Of a stretch of 64,000 bases of DNA, positions 44,099 through 51,812 are shown in pieces; position 1 is the stretch's first letter; the number at the start of each line of letters is the position of its first letter. Source of the stretch: Candidatus Edwardsbacteria bacterium RifOxyA12_full_54_48. Lineage in GTDB: Bacteria; Edwardsbacteria; AC1; EtOH8. The notes under the pieces are model-generated. The model was not told the origin of the DNA. It ran no database searches and saw nothing but the letters and a program-made list of their open reading frames with translations. The translations under genes and the position numbers were made by a program. The DNA lies in assembly GCA_001777915.1 (NCBI GenBank), contig MFFN01000004.1, forward strand, positions 599,632 through 663,631, given 5' to 3'.

Positions 44099-44867
44099 AA
44101 ACAGATCAAGTTCTAATCATCGGATCATAACTCTGGCGGTCCTCTGTTTCATGATGGTCGGGTGCGCCCATGTCAAACGGGCTGAAAAAGGAGACCTGGA
44201 AGATCTTTGGAACAAAGCCTGGTCGTCATTCAAGACGGATGACCAGCCTTTCTCGGCCCAGGGAAAGATAACCTACGATTCGCCCAAGCTGACCCAGTCC
44301 CTGAACTTCGTCTGGCGCCAGGATGGCAGCCGGCATATCCGGATAGATATCTCCGGATTTTTTGGCATCAGCCTGGCCTCGGCCTGCATATCAGACGATA
44401 AGGCCTGGCTGAATGTTCCCCTGAAGTCCCTGTACGTCAGTGGCTCCATATCGGACGTCGATTCGATGGCCGAAAAAGCGGCCGGGATCGGCATCGAAGG
44501 ACTTTTGGAGGTCTTGCAGGGCCGCCCGCCGCTGGAGGCCGGCCGATATTCCATAGCCCAGGATGCGGAGAAATTCTATCTATTTGTCTTTACCAAAAAG
44601 GACACCACCGTAACCTACCGGCTGGATCGGCATAATGCCAGGATCGTCGGCTATCAATTGGATATCACGGGAAAGCCGGAATACAGCATCGGCTATAACG
44701 ACTGGAAGCCCTTCAACAACAGCTTCCGGCCGCAGGCGGTGGAAATATTTTCTTACCGGGACCAGACCGGGCTTACTGTTAAATTCTCCTCCGTGAGCCC
44801 AGAGCGGTCATTTGCCAAAGACGTTTGGGAACAGCCGGCGCCCCGAAGGGGTTTTGGCGATGAGTGA
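44085..44867 (+). CDS. DUF4292 family lipoprotein (LolB-like fold)
   Basis: A 260-residue lipoprotein with lipobox MMVGC. The mature part matches DUF4292: FSAQGKITYDSPKLTQSLNF, then RIDISGFFGISLASACI and a central YVSGSISDVDS. DUF4292 proteins share a half-barrel fold with LolA/LolB, which handle lipoproteins, so a role in outer-membrane lipoprotein insertion is plausible but inferred. The coupling with the TPR lipoprotein upstream is notable, as that arrangement recurs in Bacteroidetes-like genomes. Confidence 0.75.
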   Translation: MRQDKNRSSSNHRIITLAVLCFMMVGCAHVKRAEKGDLEDLWNKAWSSFKTDDQPFSAQGKITYDSPKLTQSLNFVWRQDGSRHIRIDISGFFGISLASACISDDKAWLNVPLKSLYVSGSISDVDSMAEKAAGIGIEGLLEVLQGRPPLEAGRYSIAQDAEKFYLFVFTKKDTTVTYRLDRHNARIVGYQLDITGKPEYSIGYNDWKPFNNSFRPQAVEIFSYRDQTGLTVKFSSVSPERSFAKDVWEQPAPRRGFGDE

Positions 44868-45426
44868 GGAGGCAAATAAACACGGCTGGAAAACGGTCGG
44901 GACCAAACAGGCCTATCAAAACCCGTGGATAGCGGTCCGCGAGGACCGGATAATCTATCCCAACGGGCAGCCCGGCATCTACGGGGTGGTGGAGAAGGGG
45001 CCGGGAGTGGCGGTCATCGCCCTGGACAACCAAAAGAACCTCTGCCTGGTAAGGCAATACCGTTATCCCCTGGACGATGTCTTCCTGGAACTGCCGGCCG
45101 GGGCCATCCATCAGGGCGAGACCGAGATCGAGTCCGTCAGAAGGGAATTATTCGAGGAGACGGGCATCCGGGCCGGGCGTTTAGAGAGGCTGGGAAATTT
45201 CTATACCGCCCTGGGCCACGAGACGGCCGAGATCATCGCCTATCTGGCCGATCAACTGGAACCGGACCGGCACTCGCTGGCCAACCAGCAGCATGACGAG
45301 TCCATACTGGAGATAGTACGGCTGCCCGTTGGCCGGGTAAAACAGATGATGGCCCGGGACGAGATAAAATGCGGGATCTCTTTGGCGGCGTTAAGCCTGC
45401 TGTTCGTTAAATATCCGGGGCTGTGA
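44860..45426 (+). CDS. Nudix hydrolase, ADP-ribose pyrophosphatase type
   Basis: A 188-residue Nudix enzyme that should cleave ADP-ribose to AMP and ribose 5-phosphate. The Nudix box spans 81-103: it begins GAIHQGE and ends RELFEETGI, matching G-x5-E-x7-REuxEExGu. The upstream ELPAG and following YTALGHETAEI fit the ADP-ribose subfamily. I use the ATG at 44860, which overlaps the DUF4292 stop by eight bases; an earlier in-frame ATG would lie deep in that gene. Confidence 0.85.
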   Translation: MSEEANKHGWKTVGTKQAYQNPWIAVREDRIIYPNGQPGIYGVVEKGPGVAVIALDNQKNLCLVRQYRYPLDDVFLELPAGAIHQGETEIESVRRELFEETGIRAGRLERLGNFYTALGHETAEIIAYLADQLEPDRHSLANQQHDESILEIVRLPVGRVKQMMARDEIKCGISLAALSLLFVKYPGL

Positions 45427-46085
45427 TCGTGCCCGCCGGAGCCATCATATTCTACAGCGATCAGGTGATGCCGGAGAACGAAAGGCTGGACAGGCGGTTC
45501 CTTGAGCTGATCAACAAAGACCGGCCGAAGCTGGCTTACATCCCTTCGGCTTCGGACGGCACCCGGAGATATTATCGCGAGAAGTGCCAGTATTATAAAA
45601 GGTACGGCATAGAGGATCTTTTATATTTCGACCTGAACAGGGAATACGATCCGGCTAAGACCGAAGAACTGCTGGCCTGTGATGCCATTCATCTATCCGG
45701 CGGTGATCCGTTCCAGTTTTTGGGATCTATCAGAAAACGAAAATTTGGGCCGGTGCTGAAAGAATATCTGAATAAAGGCGGCATACTGCTGGGCATCAGC
45801 GCCGGGGCCATAGTGCTGACCCCCAGCATCAACATCTCGCATGTCTTTTATAGATCCCGGACCGACCAGCATCAGGCGGTGAGCCTGGTGGATTTTCACT
45901 TTTTGCCGCACTGGAACTTGCGGCAAGACCAAGTGGATGCCGTTAAAAAGTTCTCCATAGATAACCAAGCCATGGTCTATGCCTGCCAGGACGGGGACGG
46001 GATGGTGGTCCACGACGGCAATATAGAATTGGTGGGAAATGTGGTGAGGATAGAGAAGGGAAAGGCTTTTGTAAATAATGAATGA
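45423..46085 (+). CDS. Peptidase S51-like (type 1 glutamine amidotransferase fold) protein
   Basis: A 220-residue protein of the S51 dipeptidase E/cyanophycinase fold. The nucleophile elbow is GISAGA with Ser126; LSGGDPFQFLGSIR matches the conserved loop before it. E. coli PepE cleaves Asp-x dipeptides. The catalytic His and Glu are less easily placed, so specificity is open. It starts at GTG within the Nudix stop codon (GTGA), which shows tight coupling. Confidence 0.75.
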   Translation: MIVPAGAIIFYSDQVMPENERLDRRFLELINKDRPKLAYIPSASDGTRRYYREKCQYYKRYGIEDLLYFDLNREYDPAKTEELLACDAIHLSGGDPFQFLGSIRKRKFGPVLKEYLNKGGILLGISAGAIVLTPSINISHVFYRSRTDQHQAVSLVDFHFLPHWNLRQDQVDAVKKFSIDNQAMVYACQDGDGMVVHDGNIELVGNVVRIEKGKAFVNNE

Positions 46086-46863
46086 TTCTGAGATCAAACA
46101 ATATTGGGAAGAAAATGCCGAGGCTTGGACGGCTCTTTCCCGGGCCGGGTATGACGTATACCGTGATCATGTTAACGCTCCAGCTTTCTTGAAGATGTTG
46201 CCCTTGGTCAAAGGCCAGAAGGGGATGGATATCGGATGTGGTGAAGGACATAACACAAGGCTAGTGGCCCAGCAGGGTGCAATCTTAACAGGAATAGATA
46301 TATCGGAAGCTTTTATAAAGCAAGCTATAAGCAAGGAGACGGAGCACCCTTTGGGAATAAAGTACCAGGTTTCCTCGGGACAGAAAATGGATTTCACTGA
46401 AGGAAGCTTCGATTTCTGCATGGCCACAATGAGTTTAATGGACATGGCTGATCCGATAAAGGCCATAGGTGAAGCATATCGGGTTCTTAAACCAGGCGGG
46501 TTTTTCCAATTTTCGATATCGCATCCCTGTTTTGCCACCCCGAAATGGAAATGGCTAAGGGACGAGTCCGGCCGGAAATCAGCTTTAGCCTGCGGTGATT
46601 ATTTCCTTCAACCCAAGGATAGTATCGAAAAATGGATATTTGGAGCGGCTCCGGATGAAGAAAAGAAAAAATACCCACTTTTCAAGACCCCTCGTTTTAC
46701 ATTGATCTTGAGCAATTGGATCAACTTCTTGATAAAGGCCGGATTTACAATAGAAGAACTTTGCGAACCGTATCCCGATGAAGAAACCGCCAATAAGTGT
46801 CCGGATGTGGCCGATGCCTCCATTGTGGCATATTTTTTAATCATACGTTGCAGGAAACCATGA
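46078..46863 (+). CDS. Class I SAM-dependent methyltransferase
   Basis: A 261-residue methyltransferase. Motif I is GMDIGCGEGHNTRLVAQQG (about 49-67), then TGIDISEAFI and the later AYRVLKPGGFFQFSISHPCF. The fold resembles small-molecule methyltransferases (type 11). The substrate is unknown. Base composition is somewhat AT-richer than its neighbours. The start overlaps the S51 gene by eight bases and its stop overlaps cutA (ATGA). Confidence 0.85.
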   Translation: MNDSEIKQYWEENAEAWTALSRAGYDVYRDHVNAPAFLKMLPLVKGQKGMDIGCGEGHNTRLVAQQGAILTGIDISEAFIKQAISKETEHPLGIKYQVSSGQKMDFTEGSFDFCMATMSLMDMADPIKAIGEAYRVLKPGGFFQFSISHPCFATPKWKWLRDESGRKSALACGDYFLQPKDSIEKWIFGAAPDEEKKKYPLFKTPRFTLILSNWINFLIKAGFTIEELCEPYPDEETANKCPDVADASIVAYFLIIRCRKP

Positions 46864-47270
46864 ATTGTATAATCATCTATTCCACCTTTCCTTCCCGGGA
46901 GCTGGCCGAAAGAACGGCCCGCACCCTGCTGGAGGAACAATTAGTGGCCGGGGCCAATATGGTTCAGGCCGAATCCCTGTTCCGCTGGCAGGGGAAGATC
47001 GAGCAGCGGGCCGAATGGGCGGTGTTCTTTCAGGCCGAGCGGAATTTTTACAAACGGATAGAATCACGCATCAAACAACTGCATTCCGACCAGACCCCCC
47101 AGATCGTGATGTGGAAGATGAAGGACGGATACGTTCCGTTTCTCAACTGGGTGATCGACCAGACCAGCCGCCCGGTGCTGAAAAGGGAGCGGAGGGATAA
47201 GGGCAAAGAGTTCCGGAAGAAGAAGTCCGAGCTGTTGAAGGGAAGAAAAAAAGATGGAACGGCAAGCTGA
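46860..47270 (+). CDS. cutA: Divalent cation tolerance protein CutA
   Basis: A 136-residue CutA1 family protein, a trimeric PII-like fold. It shows IIYSTFPSRELAERTARTLL, AESLFRWQGKIEQ and the end QIVMWKMKDGYVPFLNWV. A Lys/Arg-rich tail of about 30 residues extends beyond the normal length. The ATG overlaps the methyltransferase stop (ATGA). CutA was linked to copper tolerance in E. coli, but its molecular role is unsettled. Confidence 0.85.
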   Translation: MNCIIIYSTFPSRELAERTARTLLEEQLVAGANMVQAESLFRWQGKIEQRAEWAVFFQAERNFYKRIESRIKQLHSDQTPQIVMWKMKDGYVPFLNWVIDQTSRPVLKRERRDKGKEFRKKKSELLKGRKKDGTAS

Positions 47271-47787
47271 ACCTGCCATTTTCAGCGAAGAGCAGCGGTT
47301 TGGCCAAGTCTGGCTGTGGATCATCATACTCGGAATGGATGTTTTTTTCTTCACATTGTTTTTTGCGCAGTTTTTAGGTCCGGTACGGCCTCAAACCAGC
47401 GGACCTGCCGACTGGTTCGGTTTGATCCTGGTCTCCCTGCTGTGCCTTGGCATAACCGGGCTATTTGTTTACCTAAAGTTGATCACCCGGGTCACCAGCC
47501 AGGGCCTCTCCATCCAATTCTTGCCACTCCATAGGAAACCTGCAGTAATATCATTTTCGGATATCAGTGAATGTTCAATTCGCACCTACCGGCCGATAAT
47601 GGAATACGGCGGGTGGGGGATCAAGCGGGGGATCGGAGGGCTGGCCTACAATGTTTCAGGAAACCAGGGGTTGCAATTGGTTCTTACCGATGGCAGAAAA
47701 ATATTGATCGGGACCCAGAAGCCGGAACAATTTATTAACGCAATGAGCTCAGCCGGGAAAATCAAAAGGATACAAGATGGAGTGTAA
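47254..47787 (+). CDS. Two-helix membrane protein with PH-like domain
   Basis: A 177-residue protein with two membrane helices (about 20-42 and 55-77) and a cytosolic beta domain. That part contains [29 protein letters not shown] and [20 protein letters not shown], a pattern seen in bacterial PH-like proteins (possibly DUF6141). Function unknown. It overlaps cutA by 17 bases and the next gene by 11. Confidence 0.65.
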   Translation: MERQAEPAIFSEEQRFGQVWLWIIILGMDVFFFTLFFAQFLGPVRPQTSGPADWFGLILVSLLCLGITGLFVYLKLITRVTSQGLSIQFLPLHRKPAVISFSDISECSIRTYRPIMEYGGWGIKRGIGGLAYNVSGNQGLQLVLTDGRKILIGTQKPEQFINAMSSAGKIKRIQDGV

Positions 47788-47971
47788 TAAGATAAATAAC
47801 CTAAAAAGCTGCAACTGCAGCTACCAGCCGTGCTCCCGCAAGGGGGTCTGCTGCGAATGTATAGCCTATCACCGGGCCATGGACCAGCTGCCGGCCTGTT
47901 ATTTCTCGGAAAAAATTGAAAGAAGCTGCGACCGATCAATAGAAGCCTTCATCAAGGATCAGAAACGTTGA
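47777..47971 (+). CDS. Small cysteine-rich protein, DUF6485-like
   Basis: A 64-residue protein with seven to eight cysteines: [19 protein letters not shown], then [12 protein letters not shown], and PACYFSE. This matches a widespread small family (DUF6485) of unknown function, probably metal-binding. AAAGGAT lies before the ATG. It overlaps both neighbours, so it is part of the coupled operon and not a chance reading frame. Confidence 0.75.
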   Translation: MECNKINNLKSCNCSYQPCSRKGVCCECIAYHRAMDQLPACYFSEKIERSCDRSIEAFIKDQKR

Positions 47972-48426
47972 GAATAGACCAAAGCTGGTATGTCAAGCCG
48001 CCGGGTATAGCCGAGCATACCTCCTGTGGCGGGGTGGTGGTCAGAAAGGTTGGAGATCGGATCCTGGTGGCGCTGGTCACCGAGCCGGGATTTAAGGAAT
48101 ACATCCTTCCCAAGGGCCATGTTGAATCCGGGGAGAATCTGGAGCAGGCCGCCCGGCGGGAGATAGCCGAAGAAGCGGGCTTCACGGAGTTAAAGCTGGT
48201 TAAAAGCCTGGGATCGATCGGACGCTTGGATTTCCGGAAACGCTCCTGGGGCACCATGCACTACTTTCTATTCACCACCAGTCAGGAGGAGACCAGCCCC
48301 AGCGATCCGGAACACCAGTACATCGTGAAATGGTTTCCGATAGATGCCCTGCCCGAAATGTTCTGGCCGGAGCAGGGAGCGCTGATAGAAGATAATACCG
48401 ATATGATCAGAAAGATTTTTGAATAA
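47968..48426 (+). CDS. Nudix hydrolase, MutT/diadenosine polyphosphate type
   Basis: A 152-residue Nudix protein. The box begins [13 protein letters not shown] and ends [10 protein letters not shown]. The preceding ILPKG and following [13 protein letters not shown] resemble the Ap4A or dinucleoside polyphosphate hydrolase group. It starts at TTG overlapping the previous stop (TTGA), with AAGGA nine bases upstream; no ATG lies near the required N-terminus. This is the second Nudix gene in the operon. Confidence 0.8.
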   Translation: MRIDQSWYVKPPGIAEHTSCGGVVVRKVGDRILVALVTEPGFKEYILPKGHVESGENLEQAARREIAEEAGFTELKLVKSLGSIGRLDFRKRSWGTMHYFLFTTSQEETSPSDPEHQYIVKWFPIDALPEMFWPEQGALIEDNTDMIRKIFE

Positions 48427-48427
48427 T

Positions 48428-49126
48428 ATGCTGGGTACAGTCGTCAACACCGGAGCCATAATTGCAGGAAGCGTCCTGGGGCTCTTGCTGCATCGGAAAC
48501 TATCGGCCCGATATTCCGAGATAGTAATGAAAGCCATCGGCCTGTTCACCATCGTCATCGGGCTGGATCTGGCCTTTAAGAGCAACCGGATGCTGCCGGT
48601 ACTTATATCACTGGTTTTGGGAGGACTGCTAGGCGAATTATTGAAGCTGGACGAAAAACTGGAATCGTTGGGTCGAAAACTCAGGGAAAGATATTCCCGG
48701 GATGCCGGTTCGTCTTTCGTGCCGGGATTTGTGGCCAGCGCGCTGCTGTTCTGCGTCGGACCCCTGGCCATAGTGGGCAGCCTGGAGAGCGGACTTAGGG
48801 CGGACCATACCGTGCTATTCACCAAATCGCTGATGGATGGCATTGCTTCGGTTGCTCTGGCCTCGGCCATGGGCCTGGGTGTGATATTCTCGGCCGGGAC
48901 GGTCCTGGTATATCAGGGATTGCTGACAGTGACAGCCATAATATTCAAGGGACTGTTGCCAATGCCCTATGTCAACCTGATGTCGGCGGTGGGTGGGATA
49001 CTGCTGCTGGGGGTGGCCCTCAACCTGATACTTGACATAAAATTGAAAGTGGCCAACCTGCTTCCGGCCATTTTTATTTCGCCGTTGGTCTTGAAGATCG
49101 CTTTGATGATAGTCACGATAAAATAA
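48428..49126 (+). CDS. DUF554 family membrane protein
   Basis: A 232-residue protein with about seven membrane helices. It begins MLGTVVNTGAIIAGSVLGLL, the usual DUF554 start, and has the internal repeat pattern with LLFCVGPLAIVGSLESGL and a closing NLLPAIFISPLV. DUF554 members are thought to be transporters but lack assigned substrates. A TTG nine bases upstream is also in frame. It overlaps or abuts the Nudix gene. Confidence 0.85.
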   Translation: MLGTVVNTGAIIAGSVLGLLLHRKLSARYSEIVMKAIGLFTIVIGLDLAFKSNRMLPVLISLVLGGLLGELLKLDEKLESLGRKLRERYSRDAGSSFVPGFVASALLFCVGPLAIVGSLESGLRADHTVLFTKSLMDGIASVALASAMGLGVIFSAGTVLVYQGLLTVTAIIFKGLLPMPYVNLMSAVGGILLLGVALNLILDIKLKVANLLPAIFISPLVLKIALMIVTIK

Positions 49127-49128
49127 CC

Positions 49129-49797
49129 ATGGAAAAAGACAGCAGGATAAATACCGAAAATCTCCGCGCCATCGCCCTGGATGAGGGGATGGCCGTCTTC
49201 GGCGTGGCCGAGCTTGACCCCATCAGACAAACATTTCACCCCGATATCGTCCGGGCCGCCGAAGGGCTAAAATACGGAATATCAATAGGCTTCCGTCTTT
49301 CCGATCCCACCCTAGACGATATTGCCGACCGGCCCACCCTGTTGTATAAGCACCACTACAAGGTGGCCAACTATACGTTGGACAGGGCCGGGGCCAGGCT
49401 GGAAGCCTGCATCCAATCCAACGGTTATAAAGCCCTGCCCATTCCGGCCTCGCAGACCATAGACTGGGAGAAGCACCTGGGCCACCTGTCCCACAAGGCC
49501 GTGGCGGTTCAGGCCGGCTTGGGATGGATAGGAAAGTCGGCCCTGTTCATCCATTCCGAACACCGGGCCCGGCTTCGGCTGGTAACCGTTCTGACCGACA
49601 TGCCGCTGGAGGCGGGAAGCCCCGTCAAAAGATCCTGCGGCAGTTGCCAGCTTTGCATCAAGGCCTGCCCGGCCGGGGCCATATCGGACCAGGGCTACGA
49701 CAAGCCCAAGTGCATCGCCCAGCTGAGGGAGTTCTCGCACCTGCCGGGCATCGGGCAGTATATCTGCGGAGTGTGCGTCAAGGTATGCCGGGGATAG
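49129..49797 (+). CDS. Double-[4Fe-4S] reductase-like protein (QueG-related)
   Basis: A 222-residue protein resembling the C-terminal part of epoxyqueuosine-reductase-type enzymes. It has KAVAVQAGLGWIGKSALFI, then RSCGSCQLCIKACPAGA, a CxxCxxCxxxCP cluster, and further Cys in KCIAQ and YICGVCVKVC for the second cluster. The family's cobalamin-binding half is shorter than in QueG, so the substrate is uncertain. It closes the coupled operon; the end is marked by a CACGAAATACACGAAA word repeat. Confidence 0.75.
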   Translation: MEKDSRINTENLRAIALDEGMAVFGVAELDPIRQTFHPDIVRAAEGLKYGISIGFRLSDPTLDDIADRPTLLYKHHYKVANYTLDRAGARLEACIQSNGYKALPIPASQTIDWEKHLGHLSHKAVAVQAGLGWIGKSALFIHSEHRARLRLVTVLTDMPLEAGSPVKRSCGSCQLCIKACPAGAISDQGYDKPKCIAQLREFSHLPGIGQYICGVCVKVCRG

Positions 49798-49836
49798 AAC
49801 TTTTCCCACGAAATACACGAAAAGGGATAAAAATAA

Positions 49837-50799
49837 ATGGATATAAACAGCGATGAATTCAAGGACCGATCAGGCGGATTAAAAGCCTTCGGGGTGGTGC
49901 TGATAATTTTAGGGGCCTTTAACCTGCTGATGATCCCGTTGGCTGTGCTGGGCAGTGTAATGGGCCGGTCCGCCGGCGCCGGGCAGTCGGCCGGATATTG
50001 GGCCTTCTCTCTGGCCGTCAATCTGCTGACCTACCTGTTCCTGGGAGGGACCTTTCTGTGGACCGGGATCGATTCCATCCGGCTTAAACGCTGGGTGCGG
50101 CCGGTGCTTCTCTCCATCGGCTGGGTGTGGTTGCTGCTGGGCTTGATGGTCACGGCCCTGATATTTTTCCTATTGCCCAGGATGATGGGATATTTCATGC
50201 CGCCTGATGTGTCGGCCCCATCAAGCATCATCAATATCGTGATCGCGGTATCCGGAACAGTGTCATTTATTTTCATGGTCCTGCTGCCCGGGCTGTTGGT
50301 ATGGTTCTATTCCCAAAATGCAGTAAAGCGGACCATAGAGGCAAAGGATCCCGGTCCGGCCTGGACCGATGCCTGTCCTCCCCCGGTGCTGGCAATAAGC
50401 CTGTTCTATGGGGTAAGCGCTGTATTGACGCTACCTGCTTCATTTATGGGTGTTACCTATGCCTTTGGTCACTTGATTACCGGGGTGCCTGCAATTCTTA
50501 TTATGTTAGCTGCTGCAGTTATAGCAGGTTATATATGTTACGGTTTTTATAAACTAGATATTCGAGCTTGGTGGGTATCGATTGCGACAACGTTGTTTTG
50601 GTCTGCCGCCTTCCTCTTTACTCTTTCAGAGGAAGATATGGTTCGAATGTTTTCATTTACCGGCAATGATCAAAACATTAAATTTGGTCAAAGTTGGATG
50701 CAATTTGTCTGGAACTATCAGATCCCGGTTATGATAATTTCTGCTATAACCTTTATTGCGTATCTTCTATATATCAAAAAATATTTCAAGCGGACCTGA
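49837..50799 (+). CDS. Multi-pass membrane protein, unknown
   Basis: A 320-residue integral membrane protein with about seven to eight helices. I do not recognise the family. AAGGGA precedes the ATG. The first 200 codons are GC-rich like the neighbours, but from about 50440 to the end codons become AT-rich (LIMLAAAVIAGYICYGFYKL region onwards). The protein frame is unbroken, so the 3' third may have been replaced by recombination. Confidence 0.6.
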   Translation: MDINSDEFKDRSGGLKAFGVVLIILGAFNLLMIPLAVLGSVMGRSAGAGQSAGYWAFSLAVNLLTYLFLGGTFLWTGIDSIRLKRWVRPVLLSIGWVWLLLGLMVTALIFFLLPRMMGYFMPPDVSAPSSIINIVIAVSGTVSFIFMVLLPGLLVWFYSQNAVKRTIEAKDPGPAWTDACPPPVLAISLFYGVSAVLTLPASFMGVTYAFGHLITGVPAILIMLAAAVIAGYICYGFYKLDIRAWWVSIATTLFWSAAFLFTLSEEDMVRMFSFTGNDQNIKFGQSWMQFVWNYQIPVMIISAITFIAYLLYIKKYFKRT

Positions 50800-50805
50800 A
50801 TTGCT

Positions 50806-51348
50806 ATGGCAATAGTCAGGAGCGTTAAGCCGGTCAAGTTCTTCCTGGGCCTGATCTACTCCCAGGAGGTGAGCCTGTGGGATCTGGAGCGGGAACTGCA
50901 GAAACGCTTCGGCACCATCGACCGCAAAAGCCCGGTGCTGGATTTCAGCGGCTCCACCGATTATTATTCCCCGGAGATGGGCCCAAAACTTTTCCGGGCC
51001 TGGTGGAGCCTGCACCAGCTGGGAGATCCCGGAAAACTGCCGGAGCTTAAGCTGCTATCGAACCAACTGGAGGATGAATACCTTAAGGCCAGTGAAGGCA
51101 CCGGCCGGATAGTCAACATCGATCCCGGATATGTAAACGAGGCCCGGGTGATACTGGCCTCCTGCAAGGATTTTTCCCACCGGGTCTACCTGGGCCAGGG
51201 AATATACGGGGATGTCACCCTCATCTACCGGGGCGACGGATTCAAGCCGCTGGAATGGACCTACCCCGACTACCAATGCCCCGAGGCTTTTAGATATTTC
51301 CAAGCATTGAAGGACGATTACCGAAAACAGATCAAGGAGGCGAAATGA
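50806..51348 (+). CDS. DUF4416 family protein
   Basis: A 180-residue soluble protein matching DUF4416: VKPVKFFLGLIYSQEVSLWD, FSGSTDYYSPEMGPKLFRAW, NIDPGYVNEARVILASCKDF and IYLGQGIYGDVTLIYR-like text (observed RVYLGQGIYGDVTLIYRG). The family is common in deep-branching anaerobes and has no known function. The next gene's start overlaps its stop (ATGA). Confidence 0.85.
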   Translation: MAIVRSVKPVKFFLGLIYSQEVSLWDLERELQKRFGTIDRKSPVLDFSGSTDYYSPEMGPKLFRAWWSLHQLGDPGKLPELKLLSNQLEDEYLKASEGTGRIVNIDPGYVNEARVILASCKDFSHRVYLGQGIYGDVTLIYRGDGFKPLEWTYPDYQCPEAFRYFQALKDDYRKQIKEAK

Positions 51349-51812
51349 CCGAGGAGAAAAGCAAGGTGATTTTAGAATGGACCGTCTTCCCGCTGGCGGA
51401 ATCAAAAACCAAGGCCCTGATAGCCATTTTGACCCCGCCGCTGGCGATGCTGGTCATCTATCTTTTGATGCAGTCCTGGCTGTGGGCCGGGCTGGGTTTT
51501 TTGCTGCTGTTCTCCTCGGAGTTCCCGTTCTTTCTTAAATCCCGGTATACCTTCGACCAGCAGGGGGTAAGCATGAAGCGTGGCGGGGTGACCATCACCC
51601 GCAAGTGGGAGCAGATCAACAGTTATTATCCCGACAAGAACGGGGTGCTGCTGTCGCCCTTTGCCAAACAGACCTGGCTGGAGAATTTCCGGGGCATCTA
51701 TCTTCAATACGGAAAACACCGGGACCAGATAATGGCGGTGCTTAGGGACAAGGTGAAAGTGGCGAAAATAGCCCAAAAAGAAACCATCAAAAATGATTCG
51801 GAGCCAAAATGA
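51345..51812 (+). CDS. Membrane protein with PH-like domain
   Basis: A 155-residue protein with two membrane helices (about 25-60) and a basic soluble part containing YTFDQQGVSMKRGGVTITRK and WEQINSYYPDKNGVLLSPF, a pattern of bacterial PH domains. Function unknown. It overlaps the M1 peptidase start by four bases (ATGA), so the two are translated together. Confidence 0.6.
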   Translation: MTEEKSKVILEWTVFPLAESKTKALIAILTPPLAMLVIYLLMQSWLWAGLGFLLLFSSEFPFFLKSRYTFDQQGVSMKRGGVTITRKWEQINSYYPDKNGVLLSPFAKQTWLENFRGIYLQYGKHRDQIMAVLRDKVKVAKIAQKETIKNDSEPK

